A stretch of 53,215 bases of DNA from Candidatus Bacteroides merdigallinarum. GTDB lineage: Bacteria > Bacteroidota > Bacteroidia > Bacteroidales > Bacteroidaceae. Below are positions 7,146 through 16,209 of the stretch, piece after piece (the first letter of the stretch is position 1; each line of letters starts with the position of its first letter). The notes under the pieces were generated by a model, which saw only the letters and a program-made list of their open reading frames with translations, had not been told where the DNA came from and made no database searches. The DNA lies in NCBI GenBank assembly GCA_019116285.1, contig DXBX01000019.1, forward strand, positions 1-53,215, in the 5' to 3' direction. A program made the position numbers and the translations under genes.

Positions 7146-9362
7146 CTATTTCAAGTAGTCGTCGAAGTAGCGCGTAATCTTCTCGTGCAGGTGCACGCGG
7201 TCCCGTCCCATCACGTTGTGGTCATGCCCCGGGTAGATGAAGAGGTCGGGATAGGTACGCGCATCCACGCAGGCTTTCATGAAGGACAGCGTGTGCTGCA
7301 AGACGCACGTGCGGTCATGGTCATCGTGGATGATGAGCAGGTGTCCCTTCAGTTGTCCGGCCAGCTGCTTGAGATCGCTCCCGGCATAGCCTTCGGGATT
7401 GGCCTGCGGCGTATCCATGTAACGCTCGCCGTACATCACCTCGTAATATTTCCAGTCAATGACCGGTCCGCCAGCCACGCCTACCTTGAAGAGGTCGGGA
7501 TAGCGCAGTACGAGGCTCGTGGTCATGTGTCCGCCGAAGCTCCAGCCATGCACGCCGATGCGCCCGCCATCCACGTAGGGAAGCGTACGCAACCACTCGG
7601 CCGCCTTGGCCTGGTCCCGTCCCTCCTCGATGCCGAGACGGCGGAACGTGCAGTTCTCGAAGGCCAGACCGCGGTTGCTGCTGCCGCGGTTGTCGATGGT
7701 GAAGAGGATGTAGCCCCGGTTGGCCATGTAGAGGTCCCAGCCGCGGGCGGCATACATATAGTTGGAGGCCAGCATCTGCGCATGAGGCCCGCCGTAGACG
7801 TAGATGATGACGGGATACTTCTTGGCAGGGTCGAAGTCGGCCGGCTTCAGCATCCGCCAGTAGAGGGTGGTGGTATCGTCGGCGGCCTTCATCGTACCGG
7901 TCTCCACGAGGGGCATCACCAGTCCGGCGAAGGGGTCGGAAGCGGTGAGCAGGCGGGCAGTCTCCCGTCCGTTGACGGTGGAGACGAGGCTGATATTCCG
8001 GGGCACGTCGGGAGTGGAATAACGGTCTATCAAGTACGTACCGGACTTGGAGAGTTGGGCGGAGTGTACGCCCTCGCCGTTGTCCAAGGCGGTCAGACGG
8101 CCGTCCTTCACGCGTACCTTATATATATTGGTCTGCATGGGCGACTCTTTCGTGGCCGCGATGTAGACCTCCTTCTTCTGCTCGTTGAAGCCGAGGATAC
8201 CTTGCACCAGCCACGGGCCTTCGGTCAACTGCCGGTGCATATACTCGGAACAGTACTTGCTACCAAAGTCGGTCGCATAAGTCTCCGGGTACTTCCGCTT
8301 CGTCAGGTCGAAGAGGTAGAGGTGGTTGAAGCCGTCTCGCTGGCTCTGATAGATGAACTTCGTGTCGTCCCAAGGCAGGAAGATGATAGGATTCTGCGGC
8401 TCCACGTACTTGGGATGCTCCTCGGTGTAGAGCGTCTCGGCCAGCTTGCCCGTCTGTGCGTCATAGCGGCACAGCTGTGCCCAGTTCTGGTCGCGGTTCA
8501 CCTCGATGAGGTAAAGGGACTGTTCGTCGGGACTCCAGGAGAGGTTGGTGAAGTAGCGGTCGGTGGGGTCGCCCGTCTCCAGGTAGAGGGTCTGCCGGGT
8601 CTCCGGGTTATAGATGCCCACCTGCACTTGGTGGCTGGTCATGCCGGCCATGGGATAGCGGATCTGCTCCAGCTCAGCCACACGGGCGGTGACATCCACC
8701 AGCGGATACTCCGTCACCATGCTCTCGTCCATGCGGTAGAAAGCCAGGAGCGTTCCCTTCGGGCTCCAGAAAGTACCCTTATAGATGCCGAACTCGTTGC
8801 GGTGGACGCTCTGTCCGCACACCACGCCCTCCGGCTCTTGGGTGACGGCTTCCCCGTCCACATAGAGGTTGTTCTTCAATGTATAAGCCACATGGCCGCT
8901 CTCGGTGTTATAGTCCACATTCGAGGCACCTTTGGCTGTCTCACGCACGGAGACCACGCGCCGCTGCGTCCAGTCGTAGGTGATGAACTTCCCATGCAGG
9001 TGCATCAGTGCCTGCGTCTTGTCCGCCCACGGATAGCTCAAGCCATACAGACTGGACAGCTTGCCCAGCCCTTCCGCCTCCAGGACGGTGTTGAGGTCTT
9101 CGCGGGTCAGGACCGGCATCTCACGGCCCGTCTTCGGGTTGACAGCCATCAACGAGTCGATGCCGGGCTTCATCGCCGTGTCTCCCCACCATTTCAGACC
9201 ATAGAGGTCTTCCGTATAACGATAAGTCTCTCCGCCGGGGATGAGGTCCTCCAGCGTGGGCATCCGCAAGGGAGTCGCAGTGCCAGCCGTCACATTATCT
9301 TGTGCCATAAGCAAGGTCGGCGCCATCAACAAGGCGCACAAGGATTTAATCAGTCGTTTCAT
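7146..9362 (-). CDS. S9 family dipeptidyl peptidase IV-like serine peptidase
   Basis: A secreted or periplasmic prolyl-type peptidase that would release dipeptides from peptide N termini. The 738-aa protein starts with a Sec signal (MKRLIKSLCALLMAPTLLMA, cleaved before QDN). An N-terminal beta-propeller domain of the DPP IV type follows, then an alpha/beta hydrolase domain with the nucleophile in GWSFGGH (Ser near 608), an Asp in HDDHDRTC and a His in GHDHNV near the C terminus. I chose ATG 9362 because the signal peptide starts there. This start overlaps the methyltransferase stop by 17 nt, so expression is probably coupled. Substrate preference is inferred from family only. Confidence 0.92.
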   Translation of the reverse strand: MKRLIKSLCALLMAPTLLMAQDNVTAGTATPLRMPTLEDLIPGGETYRYTEDLYGLKWWGDTAMKPGIDSLMAVNPKTGREMPVLTREDLNTVLEAEGLGKLSSLYGLSYPWADKTQALMHLHGKFITYDWTQRRVVSVRETAKGASNVDYNTESGHVAYTLKNNLYVDGEAVTQEPEGVVCGQSVHRNEFGIYKGTFWSPKGTLLAFYRMDESMVTEYPLVDVTARVAELEQIRYPMAGMTSHQVQVGIYNPETRQTLYLETGDPTDRYFTNLSWSPDEQSLYLIEVNRDQNWAQLCRYDAQTGKLAETLYTEEHPKYVEPQNPIIFLPWDDTKFIYQSQRDGFNHLYLFDLTKRKYPETYATDFGSKYCSEYMHRQLTEGPWLVQGILGFNEQKKEVYIAATKESPMQTNIYKVRVKDGRLTALDNGEGVHSAQLSKSGTYLIDRYSTPDVPRNISLVSTVNGRETARLLTASDPFAGLVMPLVETGTMKAADDTTTLYWRMLKPADFDPAKKYPVIIYVYGGPHAQMLASNYMYAARGWDLYMANRGYILFTIDNRGSSNRGLAFENCTFRRLGIEEGRDQAKAAEWLRTLPYVDGGRIGVHGWSFGGHMTTSLVLRYPDLFKVGVAGGPVIDWKYYEVMYGERYMDTPQANPEGYAGSDLKQLAGQLKGHLLIIHDDHDRTCVLQHTLSFMKACVDARTYPDLFIYPGHDHNVMGRDRVHLHEKITRYFDDYLK

Positions 9363-10803
9363 AAGAGGTTGTATCAGTCTTCGGTTTATCAGGATTTTCT
9401 TTTGCCTCACGCCGTTTCCTTTCCGGATACGATTCCCCTGAACGGGGGCGACGCTCACGCTCCGGGCGACGGTCTTTCTCTTCCGCACGGAAAGGACGAC
9501 GCCCCCCCGCCTGACGGTAGTCGCGGCGCTCGCGACGATCACCGGACTTACGCGAATCACGGGACTCCCGGCGCTCACGGCCTTCCCGACGTTCACGGGG
9601 CTCGCGGTGTTCATAGGATTCTGCCGGATGGGGCTTGTCCAGCGCCTCGCCCCCTTCGCGGAATTCCTTGTATTTACCATCGAACAGCTCATACTTGCGG
9701 AACTCGCAGTCCAAGCCGCCGTTCTGCAAGGGAATACGCACACTGGCCTTCAGCCCGATCTGGTCGAAACACTCGTCACGGTAAGACAATATCCATGCCG
9801 TATTACCCGTGAAGGCATGCTTCAGCCGCTCGCCAATCATCTGGTACAGCCCCAACAGATCCGTGCTGGAGATGCGCTCGCCATAGGGCGGGTTGGTAAT
9901 GATGAGAGTCTTCTCCTGCGGCTGCTCGAACTGCTGGAAAGGCTGCACCTTCAATACAATGTCACGGCCTACTCCCGCCGCCTTCACATTGCGCTGGGCG
10001 ATGGCATTGGCCTTAAGGGAATTGTCATAACCGTATATCTTGTGCTCGAACTCACGCTCCTGGCTGTCGTCGTTATAGATGCGTTCCAACAGGTCGGCGT
10101 CAAAGTCGGGCCAATTCTCGAAAGCATAGCCTTGGCGGAAAACACCCGGAGCGATATTCCTGGCAATAAGGGCCGCCTCGATAGGAATAGTGCCCGAACC
10201 ACACATCGGGTCAATCAGGTCACACTCTCCCTGCCAGCCCGTCAGCAGGATCATGCCGGCAGCCAGCACCTCGTTCAACGGTGCCTCCACGGCCTCCTGC
10301 CGATAGCCACGGCGGTGCAGGGATTCACCGCTGCTGTCCAAGGACAAGGTACAGTCGGTTTGGGCAATATGAATGTTCAGCAGCACATCCGGCTTGGTGA
10401 TGCTGACACTGGGACGCTTGCCCGTCTTCTCGCGGAAGTAGTCGGCAATGGCATCCTTCACACGGTAGGACACAAACTTGCTGTGGCGGAACTCCTCGCT
10501 GAACACAGTAGCGTCCACCGCGAAAGTCTTGGCAGGATCCAAGTAGTCTTCCCAACGGATATCCTTCACTGCCTCATAGACTGCATCGGCATCCGTAGCG
10601 GTAAAATGCTTGATAGGCTTCAAGATACGCAGAGCCGTGCGCAGGCAGAAGTTGGTGCGGTAGAGCATCTCCTTGTCGCCCGTGAACGACACCATACGGC
10701 GTCCCATCTGAATATTGTCGGCGCCCAGCGCGGTCAGCTCGGCGGCCAGTACTTCTTCCAAGCCTTGGAAGGTCTTGGCAATCATCTCAAAGGTTTGTTC
10801 CAT
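9346..10803 (-). CDS. THUMP-domain RNA N2-guanine methyltransferase (RlmL/TrmN type) with charged tail
   Basis: SAM-dependent RNA methyltransferase, probably modifying a guanine of 23S rRNA. The 485-aa protein has an N-terminal THUMP region, then the UPF0020 catalytic domain with DPMCGSGTIPIEAA for SAM binding and the catalytic TNPPYGER, a motif for N2-guanine methylation. After about residue 388 the protein changes to a low-complexity tail of about 95 residues rich in Arg, Glu and Ser, with repeats of RRE and RRES. That tail is presumably disordered and RNA binding. The gene follows the serine acetyltransferase by 11 bp. The precise target base cannot be read from sequence. Confidence 0.88.
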   Translation of the reverse strand: MEQTFEMIAKTFQGLEEVLAAELTALGADNIQMGRRMVSFTGDKEMLYRTNFCLRTALRILKPIKHFTATDADAVYEAVKDIRWEDYLDPAKTFAVDATVFSEEFRHSKFVSYRVKDAIADYFREKTGKRPSVSITKPDVLLNIHIAQTDCTLSLDSSGESLHRRGYRQEAVEAPLNEVLAAGMILLTGWQGECDLIDPMCGSGTIPIEAALIARNIAPGVFRQGYAFENWPDFDADLLERIYNDDSQEREFEHKIYGYDNSLKANAIAQRNVKAAGVGRDIVLKVQPFQQFEQPQEKTLIITNPPYGERISSTDLLGLYQMIGERLKHAFTGNTAWILSYRDECFDQIGLKASVRIPLQNGGLDCEFRKYELFDGKYKEFREGGEALDKPHPAESYEHREPRERREGRERRESRDSRKSGDRRERRDYRQAGGRRPFRAEEKDRRPERERRPRSGESYPERKRREAKENPDKPKTDTTSYETTD

Positions 10804-10814
10804 ATATCGGTCTG

Positions 10815-11708
10815 TTATTTTCGTTGCACGATTCTTGCTCCGGCGGGCACGTCCTCCGTCACCCAGATATTGCCTCCCACCACGGCACCGCGGCCTATGG
10901 TGATACGTCCCAGAATGGTGGCGTTGGAGTAGACGATGACATCATCCTCCAAGATGGGGTGGCGGGGGATTCCCTTGATGGGATTACCATCGGCGTCCAA
11001 CGGGAAACTCTTGGCACCCAGGGTGACCCCCTGATAGAGCTTGACATTGTTCCCGATGATGCAGGTCTCTCCGATGACCACGCCTGTACCATGGTCAATG
11101 GTGAAGTAGCTGCCTATCTGCGCGCCGGGATGAATATCGATACCCGTCTCACTATGAGCCATCTCGGTGATGATACGGGGAATGAGGGGTACACCCAACA
11201 CCAACAGTTCGTGGGCAATACGGTAATTGCTGATGGCCCGGATACAGGGGTAGCAGCAGATGACCTCACCAAAAGAATGAGCAGCCGGATCACCATTGTA
11301 AGCAGCCTCCACATCCGTTGCCAGCGAAGCACGCAGGCGGGGCAAGGCACTGATAAATTCCGCGGCTTTCCGCGCGGCATCTTCACGCAAGGCATCGGTA
11401 CAGCAAGGCCCATCGCCATTCTCATCCGCCAAGCAGAGGGCGGCCAATATCTGCCCCGTGAGCTGTTCGAACAATTGTTCGATATTGACACCGATGTGGT
11501 AAGGTAACGTACGACTGTTCACCGTAGAGTTTCCGAAATAGCCCGGGAAGATAACGGCACGTGCCAACTCGATAATGCGCCGCAAGTCGCGGCCCGAAGG
11601 CAGAGGATTCCCCTCCGTATGACGCAAGAAAAGGCCCTCGTAACTTTCGGGGGCAGACAACCGGTCGACAGCCTGCGTCAAGATATGGGTGAAGTTCAAT
11701 GGACTCAT
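10815..11708 (-). CDS. Serine O-acetyltransferase (EpsC/CysE type)
   Basis: Makes O-acetylserine from serine and acetyl-CoA, the first step of cysteine synthesis. The 297-aa protein has an N-terminal helical domain and a C-terminal left-handed beta helix with hexapeptide repeats. It carries the active-site-type segment DIHPGAQIGSYFTIDHGTGVVIGET and then NVKLYQGVTLGAKSF. The long N terminus is typical of the EpsC subgroup. I chose ATG 11708 (MSPLNFTHIL); upstream in-frame codons lie across the promoter. It heads the minus-strand block that ends at the znuC-like gene. Confidence 0.93.
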   Translation of the reverse strand: MSPLNFTHILTQAVDRLSAPESYEGLFLRHTEGNPLPSGRDLRRIIELARAVIFPGYFGNSTVNSRTLPYHIGVNIEQLFEQLTGQILAALCLADENGDGPCCTDALREDAARKAAEFISALPRLRASLATDVEAAYNGDPAAHSFGEVICCYPCIRAISNYRIAHELLVLGVPLIPRIITEMAHSETGIDIHPGAQIGSYFTIDHGTGVVIGETCIIGNNVKLYQGVTLGAKSFPLDADGNPIKGIPRHPILEDDVIVYSNATILGRITIGRGAVVGGNIWVTEDVPAGARIVQRK

Positions 11709-11736
11709 GAGAATGGCGTTGCTTGATAAACAGCTG

Positions 11737-11744
11737 CAAAAGTA
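11737..11744 (-). promoter_or_regulatory. Probable -7 box for the serine acetyltransferase operon
   Basis: On the minus strand this reads TACTTTTG followed by CAG, matching TAnnTTTG. It is 29 bp upstream of ATG 11708, a usual distance in this window. Confidence 0.6.
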
Positions 11745-11781
11745 CGGAGTTTTCGGCAAATAACCTACAAAACCGCACCGA

Positions 11782-12258
11782 TTACACCTCAGAAGGCAAT
11801 AATCCGAAGGATTTACCCGTCATTTCCTCTACTTTCACCTCCCAAACCAGGACATGACGCACGGCAGGATCGGAATATCCACAAGGCGTGTCGGTATAAT
11901 GACGCATCATCAGATCCAGGGCATGACGTTTCTCCGCCAAATCCGTCAAAAAGCGCACGTGCCCCCTGCATAATACACTACGAGCCTTCATACTATAACT
12001 GCAAGCCATCTGCGCATGCATCCACACCAGTTCATGTCCCTCGCAGAAAGTGATGCAGACGCGCGGGCGCTGTTCCGCAAAATGCACTTTGCTGCCTCCC
12101 GGTCCGGAATGCAGGTAGATGATACCGTCGGCATAGGCAAAATTCATGGGCACCACATAAGGCATACCTTCATCATCTGTCAGGCCCACCATACAATAGG
12201 GGCATTTGGCGATAATAGCCTCCATCTCGGCCCGGTCTGTCAATGTTTTTGTTTTCAT
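11782..12258 (-). CDS. Pyridoxamine 5'-phosphate oxidase-family flavin-binding protein
   Basis: The 158-aa protein is a split-barrel FMN-binding protein of the PPOX/NimA-like type. The start motif CPYCMVGLTDDEGMPYVVPM and the segment IYLHSGPGGSKVHF are typical of this group. It is too short and too divergent to be PdxH itself. Some relatives reduce nitroimidazoles or bind heme, but the substrate here cannot be told from sequence. The start ATG 12258 has an unusually good AGGAGG at 12266-12271. It is transcribed divergently from a Crp-family regulator 111 bp away. Confidence 0.85.
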   Translation of the reverse strand: MKTKTLTDRAEMEAIIAKCPYCMVGLTDDEGMPYVVPMNFAYADGIIYLHSGPGGSKVHFAEQRPRVCITFCEGHELVWMHAQMACSYSMKARSVLCRGHVRFLTDLAEKRHALDLMMRHYTDTPCGYSDPAVRHVLVWEVKVEEMTGKSFGLLPSEV

Positions 12259-12286
12259 CAGAAATCCTCCTTCACAATATCAATTG

Positions 12287-12294
12287 CAAAGATA
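12287..12294 (-). promoter_or_regulatory. -7 box for the flavin-binding protein gene
   Basis: Minus-strand TATCTTTG followed by CAAT, an exact TAnnTTTG match, lies 28 bp before the start codon. It sits back to back with the promoter of the Crp-type gene. Confidence 0.7.
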
Positions 12295-12340
12295 ACGAAA
12301 ATCTAAGGAAAAGCAACTGGCAATTCAACGCCGTTTTTCG

Positions 12341-12348
12341 TATATTTG
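12341..12348 (+). promoter_or_regulatory. -7 box for the Crp-family regulator gene
   Basis: TATATTTG followed by CA is an exact match to TAnnTTTG. Transcription would begin near 12355, downstream of the earlier ATG codons at 12346 and 12352. This favours ATG 12370 as the translation start and gives a leader of about 15 nt. Confidence 0.65.
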
Positions 12349-12369
12349 CAAATGCATAGCAATCGAATC

Positions 12370-12933
12370 ATGAACTATATCTTAGCACATATAAATTCCC
12401 TAGTCTCCCTCTCGCCCGAGACAGAACGCGCCCTGACCGCCTGCCTCACGCCTTGCCGCTTCCCCAAGAAAGAACTGCTGGTGACAGAAGGACACCGTAC
12501 AGGCTCCGCTTTTTTCATCGAACGGGGTCTCACGCGCTCCTACTGGCTGGTAAATGGCGAAGAGATCACCACTTCTTTCGGACCGGAAGGAAGCATCGTC
12601 TTCAGTATGGACGAACTGTACTACGACAAGCCCAGCGAGGAATATGTGGAAACACTGGAGGAAACGGAAGCCTACCGGATAAGTCTGGATGACCTGCAAA
12701 GGCTATTTCGCACCAATCTAGAATTGGCCAACTGGGGCCGTATCATCCACCAAAACGAATACCGCCGCCTGCACCGCTCACACAAGGAACGCCTCACCCT
12801 GCCTGCAGCCGAACGCTACGCGGCCTTCTGCCAACAGTTCCCTGACTTGACCCAACGGGTACAACTGGGCTACATCGCTTCCTATCTGGGCATCACCTTG
12901 CCTACCTTGAGCCGGCTCAGGGGACGGAAATAG
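12370..12933 (+). CDS. Crp/Fnr-family transcriptional regulator
   Basis: The 187-aa protein has an N-terminal cyclic-nucleotide-binding-type beta roll (FPKKELLVTEGHRTGSAFFI, then EEITTSFGPEGSIVFSM). The C-terminal helix-turn-helix is reduced (VQLGYIASYLGITLPTLSRLRG). There are no Fnr-type Cys ligands at the N terminus, so oxygen sensing through an iron-sulfur cluster is unlikely. The closest type is the short Crp-like regulators common in Bacteroidota, whose ligand is generally unknown. Being divergent from the flavin-barrel gene suggests that it controls that gene, which is an inference from layout. Confidence 0.88.
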   Translation: MNYILAHINSLVSLSPETERALTACLTPCRFPKKELLVTEGHRTGSAFFIERGLTRSYWLVNGEEITTSFGPEGSIVFSMDELYYDKPSEEYVETLEETEAYRISLDDLQRLFRTNLELANWGRIIHQNEYRRLHRSHKERLTLPAAERYAAFCQQFPDLTQRVQLGYIASYLGITLPTLSRLRGRK

Positions 12934-12978
12934 AGCTGTTTTTTGTCGCAGGACAAATGCCAAACGAAGGAAGTTACG

Positions 12979-12986
12979 TACCTTTG
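12979..12986 (+). promoter_or_regulatory. -7 box for the acyltransferase gene
   Basis: TACCTTTG followed by CGCC is an exact TAnnTTTG match, 48 bp upstream of ATG 13035. Confidence 0.65.
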
Positions 12987-13034
12987 CGCCATTAAACAAA
13001 TAACCTTTTAAAAACAAATTAAAAACAAACTGCT

Positions 13035-14189
13035 ATGTCAAGACCTTCTTCCGCCGCCTACGTGGACTCCAAGCCCCATTATGAAATCTTGGACGGACTG
13101 CGCGGGGTGGCTGCCCTGCTCGTGGTGTTCTACCACATCTTCGAGGGACTGTCCTTCGCTGCCGGAGGCACCCTCATCACCGTCATCAACCACGGCTACC
13201 TGGCCGTAGACTTCTTCTTCATCCTCTCCGGCTTTGTTATCGGCTATGCCTACGATGACCGCTGGGGCAAAACACTCACCTTGGGCAACTTCTTCAAACG
13301 ACGTCTTATCCGCCTGCACCCCATGATTGTGATGGGCGCTGTGTTAGGTGTAGTATTCTACGTCCTGCAAGGCTGCGAACAATGGGACGGCACGCACGTG
13401 GCCACCTCCCTAATCATGCTCGCCCTGCTCTGCGCCCTCTTCTTCATCCCTGCCGCACCGGGCGCCTGCTATGACATCCGCGGCAATGGAGAGATGTTCC
13501 CGCTGAACGGTCCCAGCTGGTCGCTGTTCTTCGAATACATTGGCAATCTGCTCTACGCCTTGTTTATCCACCGTTTGGGCAACAAGGGCCTGACGGTGCT
13601 CGTGATACTGAGCGGCCTCGGTTTGGCCTGGTTCACCCTGTTCGATGTAGTGGGCTACGGCATGATCGGTGTAGGCTGGACCCTGGACGGAATGAACTTC
13701 TTCGGCGGACTCTTGCGCATGCTGTTCCCCTTCTCCATGGGTATGTTGCTGGCCCGCAAGTTCCACCCGATTAAAGTGCGCGGTGCTTTCTGGATATGCT
13801 CGGCTATGCTGCTCGTGCTGTTCTTCGTTCCCTACATCGAGGGCAAAAATGTCATCAGCTTCAACGGGCTTTACGAATCCGTCTGCATCTTCTTCATCTT
13901 CCCTGCCTTGGTATGGCTGGGTGCTTCAGGTAAGACCACCGACCAACGTTCTACGATGATATGCAAGTTCTCAGGCGACATCTCATTCCCGCTCTACGCC
14001 GTACACTACCCGGTGATGTACCTCTTCTACTCATGGCTGATTGAAAACAAATACTATACCTTCGGCGAGATATGGCCCATGGCCATTGTAGTCTACGTGG
14101 GCAGTGTACTTCTGGCCTACGCCGCATTGAAGTGGTATGACGAACCGGTACGCAAACGACTGACCAAACGGTTCTTGAAGAAAAAATAA
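13035..14189 (+). CDS. Acyltransferase 3 (OafA/YrhL-type) integral membrane protein
   Basis: The 384-aa protein has about ten membrane helices. The early family motif is LRGVAALLVVFYH followed by LAVDFFFILSGFVIGYAY, with the conserved RRLIRLHP after the next helix. Family members O-acylate surface polysaccharides or other envelope glycans from acyl-CoA. The actual acceptor is unknown. No glycan biosynthesis cluster is nearby, so context does not narrow the role. Confidence 0.9.
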   Translation: MSRPSSAAYVDSKPHYEILDGLRGVAALLVVFYHIFEGLSFAAGGTLITVINHGYLAVDFFFILSGFVIGYAYDDRWGKTLTLGNFFKRRLIRLHPMIVMGAVLGVVFYVLQGCEQWDGTHVATSLIMLALLCALFFIPAAPGACYDIRGNGEMFPLNGPSWSLFFEYIGNLLYALFIHRLGNKGLTVLVILSGLGLAWFTLFDVVGYGMIGVGWTLDGMNFFGGLLRMLFPFSMGMLLARKFHPIKVRGAFWICSAMLLVLFFVPYIEGKNVISFNGLYESVCIFFIFPALVWLGASGKTTDQRSTMICKFSGDISFPLYAVHYPVMYLFYSWLIENKYYTFGEIWPMAIVVYVGSVLLAYAALKWYDEPVRKRLTKRFLKKK

Positions 14190-14211
14190 ACAAATCACAC
14201 CTATGGACATC

Positions 14212-14239
14212 AAAAAAGCGGGGCTTTACGGCCCCGCTT
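14212..14239 (-). terminator. Intrinsic terminator of the GH9 gene
   Basis: AAGCGGGGC (14216-14224) and GCCCCGCTT (14231-14239) form a 9-bp stem with a 6-nt loop. The run of six A at 14212-14217 becomes a U tract on the minus strand. It thus terminates the GH9 transcript and may also stop the acyltransferase transcript weakly from the other side. Confidence 0.85.
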
Positions 14240-14293
14240 CCAGTCCTATTGCATGTCTGTGCCTTAGTAACACCTAACCATGAATGCAGAACC

Positions 14294-16051
14294 TTATTCT
14301 GCAGACATGCGTTGACTGAGAGCATCCAACGCGGAGGCGGCTGCCACTAACCCGGCACTCCAGTTGATAGCTATTTCATTGGAGGCATAAGAACCCTCCT
14401 CGTCCACATAAGACTCATCCGGAAGATTCGAAGGATATTTCACGAACTGTCCGTCCTGCTGTCCGGGATTCGGTCCGCCTACCAAAAAGCCGGGAAGAGG
14501 CGCGTCAATGCCATCCGAAGCAGACAGACGGTGATGCGGATGCATCGGACTCTTGGCGCCCAATCCCGTCACATAACAATAGCCCAGCGGGTTGCGACCC
14601 AGGATATAATCCATATTACGGTAAGCATTGATCAAGAAATTATTATTGTCACCCACCATATAGGCATACACAAGCGATGTGGCTTGGTTGGCACACAGTT
14701 CAGACAGGCAACCCCAGAAGAAATCAGCCTCCTCGTCACCGTAAGGCGCATGGAAAGCAGACTGATTGGCACCCTTCACCACATTGGTGGCATACGCCTG
14801 CAGATAACTCTTCAACGTACCTTCCATGGCTTCTTCCGTCACACCTTTCAGCTCACGCTCGGGCAAGAGCCAGGCAAATACACCCAAAGCCGATACATTT
14901 CCCCACGAAGGAGGCAGGTACGAACGGGGAGAAGACTTCACTGCCTTCACCATATAGGCCTGCTTACCGGTGGCATAAAACAATTCCGAAGCTGCCCAGA
15001 AGAGTTCATCGGTCGCATCCGTGTCCCCATATTCACCCGTTTGGATATCCGGATCATACTTCTCATTCAAATCCGCCTGTTTATACAGCGCATCCGGATT
15101 CTTCTCAGCCCAACTGTAAGCACGCTCGGCAGCCCGCAAAGCTTTGGCGGAGAAGCCGGGGTAGTCCTTCTGATAGGGCTTGAAAATCATCGAAGCCTGT
15201 GCCATGACAGCCGCAAAATCCAGGGTGGCTGTCACAGATTTCTGCACCACATAGCGCGGCTGCTTGCATTCTGTCGGTTTGACAAAGCCCTCAAAATTCG
15301 GAGTAGTCAGCTTATGGTAGACACCTCCGTCGGCAGGATCCTGCATCGTAAGCATCCAATCCAGGTTATAATACATCTCATCCAGGAGATCGGGCGTATT
15401 ATTGCCGCTCTCGGGGATGTTCACATTTTGCTTGGCAAAGTAATCCGGGAAGAGACGGTAGATGGCCTGCATCAGTCCGATGCTAAACGCCGAATTGACA
15501 ATGTACTTGTTATAGTCGCCTGCGTCATACCAACCCTTCGGCGAGGAAATGACATCACCTGCCTTGCGCGCAGGCCCTGCTGCACTGGGGTGAATCAACA
15601 CTTGAGTATCGGGATGTCCGGCCGGACGATTCCACTGACCGGCATATTTCTCCTCGATAGGCATGCCCGTACGTTGGTAATAGAATGATTTCAAGGCCGC
15701 ATCGGCTACCACCGCCAAGGGACGATCCTTGATTTCGAAGGTTGCCGTATCGCCTCCGGCCAACAGCCAGTAAGTACCGGGCTGATTGAGGGAACTGAAG
15801 TCCATCGTAGAGCGTGCCGTTTGCGACCACGGATTGGAGGTCGTCACCGTCGTGGTTCCTTTCAACACTTCCTCTCCCGTAGCTGCATTGACCACGGTAA
15901 AGTCTGTCACTCCCGCCGTGTTTGCCACGGCCACTTTCTCCTGCGAAGGGAAATAGCCCACCTGGTTCAGACGGATTACATCAGCAGCGGGCTGGCTGCA
16001 CGCTGCCAGTCCTCCCGCCAAAATGCCAAAACTAATCAGTTTGCTTTTCAT
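14294..16051 (-). CDS. Glycoside hydrolase family 9 lipoprotein (beta-glucanase-type)
   Basis: The 585-aa protein starts with a lipoprotein signal (GILAGGLAAC, lipobox Cys18), so it is anchored to a membrane and probably surface exposed. An N-terminal Ig-like CelD_N domain (VIRLNQVGYFPSQEKVAV) precedes the (alpha/alpha)6 GH9 domain. The catalytic Asp motif GWYDAGDYNKY and the C-terminal acid/base Glu in SYASNEIAINWSAG are present. The HPHHR motif in SPMHPHHRLS is also typical. GH9 enzymes cleave beta-1,4 or mixed-linkage glucans. No SusC/SusD pair is adjacent, so it is not in an obvious polysaccharide utilization locus. Confidence 0.93.
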   Translation of the reverse strand: MKSKLISFGILAGGLAACSQPAADVIRLNQVGYFPSQEKVAVANTAGVTDFTVVNAATGEEVLKGTTTVTTSNPWSQTARSTMDFSSLNQPGTYWLLAGGDTATFEIKDRPLAVVADAALKSFYYQRTGMPIEEKYAGQWNRPAGHPDTQVLIHPSAAGPARKAGDVISSPKGWYDAGDYNKYIVNSAFSIGLMQAIYRLFPDYFAKQNVNIPESGNNTPDLLDEMYYNLDWMLTMQDPADGGVYHKLTTPNFEGFVKPTECKQPRYVVQKSVTATLDFAAVMAQASMIFKPYQKDYPGFSAKALRAAERAYSWAEKNPDALYKQADLNEKYDPDIQTGEYGDTDATDELFWAASELFYATGKQAYMVKAVKSSPRSYLPPSWGNVSALGVFAWLLPERELKGVTEEAMEGTLKSYLQAYATNVVKGANQSAFHAPYGDEEADFFWGCLSELCANQATSLVYAYMVGDNNNFLINAYRNMDYILGRNPLGYCYVTGLGAKSPMHPHHRLSASDGIDAPLPGFLVGGPNPGQQDGQFVKYPSNLPDESYVDEEGSYASNEIAINWSAGLVAAASALDALSQRMSAE

Positions 16052-16135
16052 AAATGCTTGTTACTTTTAAAAAATGATTCTATCTCTACCTGAACATTGA
16101 TAGAAAAAACTGCAACTAACTATCAATGAACGATA

Positions 16136-16143
16136 CAAAGTAA
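16136..16143 (-). promoter_or_regulatory. Possible -7 box for the GH9 gene
   Basis: Minus-strand TTACTTTG, the same variant as in front of rnr, lies about 85 bp before ATG 16051. The rest of the 158-bp gap is AT-rich and shows nothing else. Confidence 0.4.
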
Positions 16144-16209
16144 CAATATAAATCTGAGTTTCTGCCTATTTCAAGCCATAAAATAACGTAAAACAACGCA
16201 ACGGGAACC

